Shown: piece after piece, positions 61,464 to 64,000 of the stretch | Position numbering within the stretch: position 1 is the stretch's first letter | How the letters are laid out: each line of letters starts with the position of its first letter | Assembly (NCBI GenBank): GCA_030152565.1 | Contig: JASLJE010000001.1 | Location: 1 to 64,000 of the forward strand | Direction: 5' to 3' | Source of the DNA: Peptoniphilaceae bacterium | Lineage (GTDB): Bacteria; Bacillota; Clostridia; Tissierellales; Peptoniphilaceae | DNA: 64,000 nucleotides | The notes under the pieces: model-generated | Database searches by the model: none | The model's input: the letters and a program-made list of their open reading frames with translations, nothing else | Told to the model about the DNA's origin: nothing | Translations under genes and position numbers: made by a program

Positions 61464-63557
61464 ATGGCAGGACAAAATATAGACATGGATGACATTAAGT
61501 TATCTATAGTGGAAGAGGCTAAGAAATTAGTATCAGAAGAACAAACCATCTTGCAATCACAATTAGAAAAAATAGAAGGTTACAATACATTAGAAGAAGA
61601 AGACTTAGAAGTTATAGAAAAGAGTTTGGAAAAACTTGAAATAGAGGTTATAAAAAAAGAAATCATTGACAGGCCTGAAAAGGAATTTAGTGAGGAAGAC
61701 TTGGAAGATCTAAATGAAGATGATGAAGAGGAAGATGACAAGGAAGAAGAAGTTGAAAAAATAGAAGACCTATCAGACATTAAGGGGGCCTTTGTAGATG
61801 ACCCGGTAAAAATGTATTTAAAAGAGATAGGTAAGATAAAACTTTTATCTGCCGATGAGGAAATTCTTTTTGCCAAGCAAATGGAAGATGGTGAAATCGC
61901 CAGAAAAATCCTAAATGGTCAAAGACTATCTGTAAAAGAAGATATAGAAATGGCCAAGTATCAATTCTATGGACAAAATGCAGATTTTTTATTAAACCTT
62001 TTTAAAAAGTTGGAAAAAGAAGGGGTTGAAGCTGTAAATACAGAAGACAAGACCAGACTTAACTTTATCATTAACTTTATGGAAATCCTTCAAAAGAATA
62101 AAAGATATAACTTTAAGGAAACCCAAGCTACCCAACTTAGGATTTTAGACCTATTAAATACTCTTATCTATAAGAGATTAAATGTGGTTTATTTAAAAGA
62201 CGGCAAGATGGAGGATTTATCCTTTGCTATAGCAGCAACCAGGTCTATTTTAAACCACCTATTGGACAATAAGATAAGTATCTTCAAGGAAGAGATAGAA
62301 GAAGACGATACTAGGGTAGATATTTTTGATTATATTATGGAAAATAGCGACAAGGTAGAAGCTGCTATTAAATCAACCCTGGCCAAGGAAGAAGATCCTG
62401 AATATAAGTTAATTGATATTTTCAATGAACTAGAAATTCCTAAGTTAAGTGATGAAGATAAGATTAGCAAGGACCAAAGATTTGAAATCCTTCAAGACTA
62501 TGTAAGAGTGGATGTAATCCTAAGACAGGTCTTTGACAATGAGGAAAAGAAACTATTAGTTATAGAAAAAGATAGGTTTAATTTACTTATGATCTGTACC
62601 TACAAGGCTCTTATGATCTTAACTCCAGAATATTTCTCAGACCAAGAGTTTGAACAGTTGAAAAAAGACTTTAATATAGACTCAGAAGAAGACATTCAAT
62701 TGACCAATAAAAATATTGAGCTTTTGGAAAAAATGTCTGAAGAAGGAAGAATAAGAGACAAGATCATCAGGGGAGAAGAACTTGATGAAGATGATATAAA
62801 GACTTTAAACAAGCAGGTTAGAAGGGGAAATAGGGCCAAGAGTAAGCTGGCTGAAACCAACCTAAGACTTGTTGTATCCATAGCTAAAAGATATGTGGGC
62901 AGGGGCATGTCCTTCTTGGACTTAATCCAAGAAGGTAACCTGGGACTTATGAAGGCTGTTGAAAAGTTTGACTACCAAAGGGGCTTTAAGTTCTCAACCT
63001 ATGCAACTTGGTGGATTAGACAGGCCATAACTAGGGCCATAGCTGACCAAGCTAGGACTATAAGAATACCAGTACACATGGTTGAGACCATAAACAAGCT
63101 GGTAAGGGTTCAAAGACAATTACTTCAAGAATTGGGTAGAAACCCAACCAATGAAGAAATAGCTAAGGAAATGAATATAGACGTGGAAAAGGTTAGGGAA
63201 GTTAGAAAGATAGCCCAAGAACCAGTGTCTCTAGAAGCTCCAATCGGGGAAGAGGACGACAGTCACTTGGGAGATTTTATCGAAGATGAAAAGGCCCTAG
63301 CACCAGATGAGGCAGCCAACCAAACCATGTTGAGAGAACAGTTGGAAGAAATCTTAGATACCCTATCAGACAGGGAAAAGAGGGTTCTAGAATTGAGATT
63401 TGGTTTAAATGATGGAGTTCCTAAGACCTTGGAAGATGTAGGTAAGGAATTTAATGTAACCAGAGAACGTATAAGACAAATTGAAGCCAAGGCCATAAGA
63501 AAACTAAAAAGACCAGGCAAGGGCGATAAAATAAAAGATTATTTAGAAAGTTTCTAA
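61464..63557 (+). CDS. rpoD: Primary sigma factor RpoD with large insertion
   Basis: The housekeeping sigma factor. Region 1.2 starts at DDPVKMYLKEIG (112-123); regions 2.1-2.4 from about residue 460 (SKLAETNLRLVVSIAKRYVGRGMSF) including WWIRQAITRAI; region 3.0 HMVETINK (extended -10 contact); region 4 with VTRERIRQIE near the end. At 697 residues it is nearly twice the usual Firmicute length: a segment of about 310 residues (145-455) sits between regions 1.2 and 2.1, where proteobacterial sigma-70 has its non-conserved region. The N-terminus also has an acidic stretch (75-105). Confidence 0.96.
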   Translation: MAGQNIDMDDIKLSIVEEAKKLVSEEQTILQSQLEKIEGYNTLEEEDLEVIEKSLEKLEIEVIKKEIIDRPEKEFSEEDLEDLNEDDEEEDDKEEEVEKIEDLSDIKGAFVDDPVKMYLKEIGKIKLLSADEEILFAKQMEDGEIARKILNGQRLSVKEDIEMAKYQFYGQNADFLLNLFKKLEKEGVEAVNTEDKTRLNFIINFMEILQKNKRYNFKETQATQLRILDLLNTLIYKRLNVVYLKDGKMEDLSFAIAATRSILNHLLDNKISIFKEEIEEDDTRVDIFDYIMENSDKVEAAIKSTLAKEEDPEYKLIDIFNELEIPKLSDEDKISKDQRFEILQDYVRVDVILRQVFDNEEKKLLVIEKDRFNLLMICTYKALMILTPEYFSDQEFEQLKKDFNIDSEEDIQLTNKNIELLEKMSEEGRIRDKIIRGEELDEDDIKTLNKQVRRGNRAKSKLAETNLRLVVSIAKRYVGRGMSFLDLIQEGNLGLMKAVEKFDYQRGFKFSTYATWWIRQAITRAIADQARTIRIPVHMVETINKLVRVQRQLLQELGRNPTNEEIAKEMNIDVEKVREVRKIAQEPVSLEAPIGEEDDSHLGDFIEDEKALAPDEAANQTMLREQLEEILDTLSDREKRVLELRFGLNDGVPKTLEDVGKEFNVTRERIRQIEAKAIRKLKRPGKGDKIKDYLESF

Positions 63558-63560
63558 AGG

Positions 63561-63588
63561 GGCTGTCTCTATTGAGACAGTCTTTTTA
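63561..63588 (+). terminator. Terminator after rpoD
   Basis: GGCTGTCTC / GAGACAGTC stem (one G-T pair), TATT loop, then TTTTT. Confidence 0.85.
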
Positions 63589-63599
63589 TAAGGGGAGTT

Positions 63600-64000
63600 A
63601 TGAAAAAGAGATTAGATGCACTTGTTGATTTTGTAGATGAGAAAAAAATAGTGGCAGATATAGGATCTGACCATGGAATTACAGCCATAAAAATTTTTGA
63701 AGAAAAAAATCCCAGGGAAGTTATAGCAACTGACATAAGTGAAAACTCCCTGGAAAAGCTAAGGGAAAAGCTTAGAAATAATCCAGACCTAAAGATCAAG
63801 ACCAGGGTAACTGACGGGATAAGAGACCTGGAAGATCTGGGCTTGGAAAATATAGTTATATCAGGCATGGGAGGCTATCTTATAGGAGAAATCCTGGAAG
63901 AGGGAAAAAAGGTTGGCCAGGCCTGTGAAAAACTAATCCTTCAGGCCAATAATTCCTTGGACCACTTGAGAAAATATCTTTTGGCCAATAATTATAGGAT
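63600..64000 (+). CDS. trmK: tRNA (adenine22-N1)-methyltransferase TrmK, 5' part
   Basis: A partial gene running off the window end. From ATG 63600 (AGGGGAG ahead) 133 codons stay open, starting MKKRLDALVDFVDEKK, then the SAM motif VADIGSDHG and the TrmK-typical SGMGGYLIGEIL and LILQANNSL segments. The place after rpoD is conserved in Firmicutes (yqfN in Bacillus). Confidence 0.92.
   Translation, partial: MKKRLDALVDFVDEKKIVADIGSDHGITAIKIFEEKNPREVIATDISENSLEKLREKLRNNPDLKIKTRVTDGIRDLEDLGLENIVISGMGGYLIGEILEEGKKVGQACEKLILQANNSLDHLRKYLLANNYR

Overview
The window reads as ordinary chromosome of a low-GC, Gram-positive anaerobe of the Firmicutes. I favour the Tissierellia / Peptoniphilaceae (Peptoniphilus-Anaerococcus group), on moderate evidence: arginine is written almost only as AGA/AGG, the F-type ATP synthase has a sodium-type c subunit, formate-tetrahydrofolate ligase is present, and gene order follows the Firmicute rpsT-lepA-hemW-hrcA-dnaK ... 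floA-phoH-era-glyQS-dnaG-rpoD backbone. Sporulation genes that often sit in that backbone (gpr, spoIIP, yqfC, yqfD) are absent, which suggests a non-spore-former. There is no rRNA, CRISPR array, insertion sequence or prophage, and no gene-free stretch longer than 300 bases.

Layout. 1-5.9 kb: tRNA-Thr, a secreted four-repeat SH3-like protein and pyrophosphatase on the minus strand, then TPR protein, methionine aminopeptidase, a small membrane protein and a HAD phosphatase on plus, then an orphan HTH protein and a degenerate relative of alanyl-tRNA editing proteins (AlaX). 5.9-8.1 kb: comEC. 8.2-16.1 kb: a response regulator / histidine kinase / ABC ATPase / two FtsX-type permeases module; the regulator gene and the ABC operon carry the same 11-bp-phased triple repeat in their promoters. 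16.2-20.6 kb: rodA (minus), nth, a BaiN-type flavoprotein and a SAF-domain dehydrogenase. 20.6-24.4 kb: T-box-controlled ileS with an altered class I signature (GIHH), then a DtxR/MntR-family repressor with a candidate operator. 24.4-26.1 kb: fhs.

26.2-33.2 kb: complete atpZ-atpI-atpBEFHAGDC operon whose c subunit carries the residues of sodium-coupled rotors. 33.2-41 kb: holA, rpsT, two tandem signal peptidases, lepA, a SixA-like/CHAD fusion lacking its catalytic histidines, and hemW. 41-49.4 kb: CIRCE-controlled hrcA-grpE-dnaK-dnaJ, followed by prmA, rsmE, mtaB, hinT and rpsU. 49.4-51.9 kb: an acidic-repeat lipoprotein, then nfeD-floA and a small basic ORF. 52-64 kb: phoH-ybeY-dgkA/PAP2-era-recO, glyQS, ppsR, dnaG, an unusually long rpoD containing a large insertion between regions 1.2 and 2.1, and the start of trmK, cut by the window end.

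The most notable items are the shared phased operator of the two-component/ABC module, the SixA-CHAD fusion, the degenerate AlaX-like protein, the GxHH isoleucyl-tRNA synthetase, and the long RpoD. I did not find an obviously new multi-gene defence or biosynthetic system; the novelty here lies in single proteins and regulatory sites.
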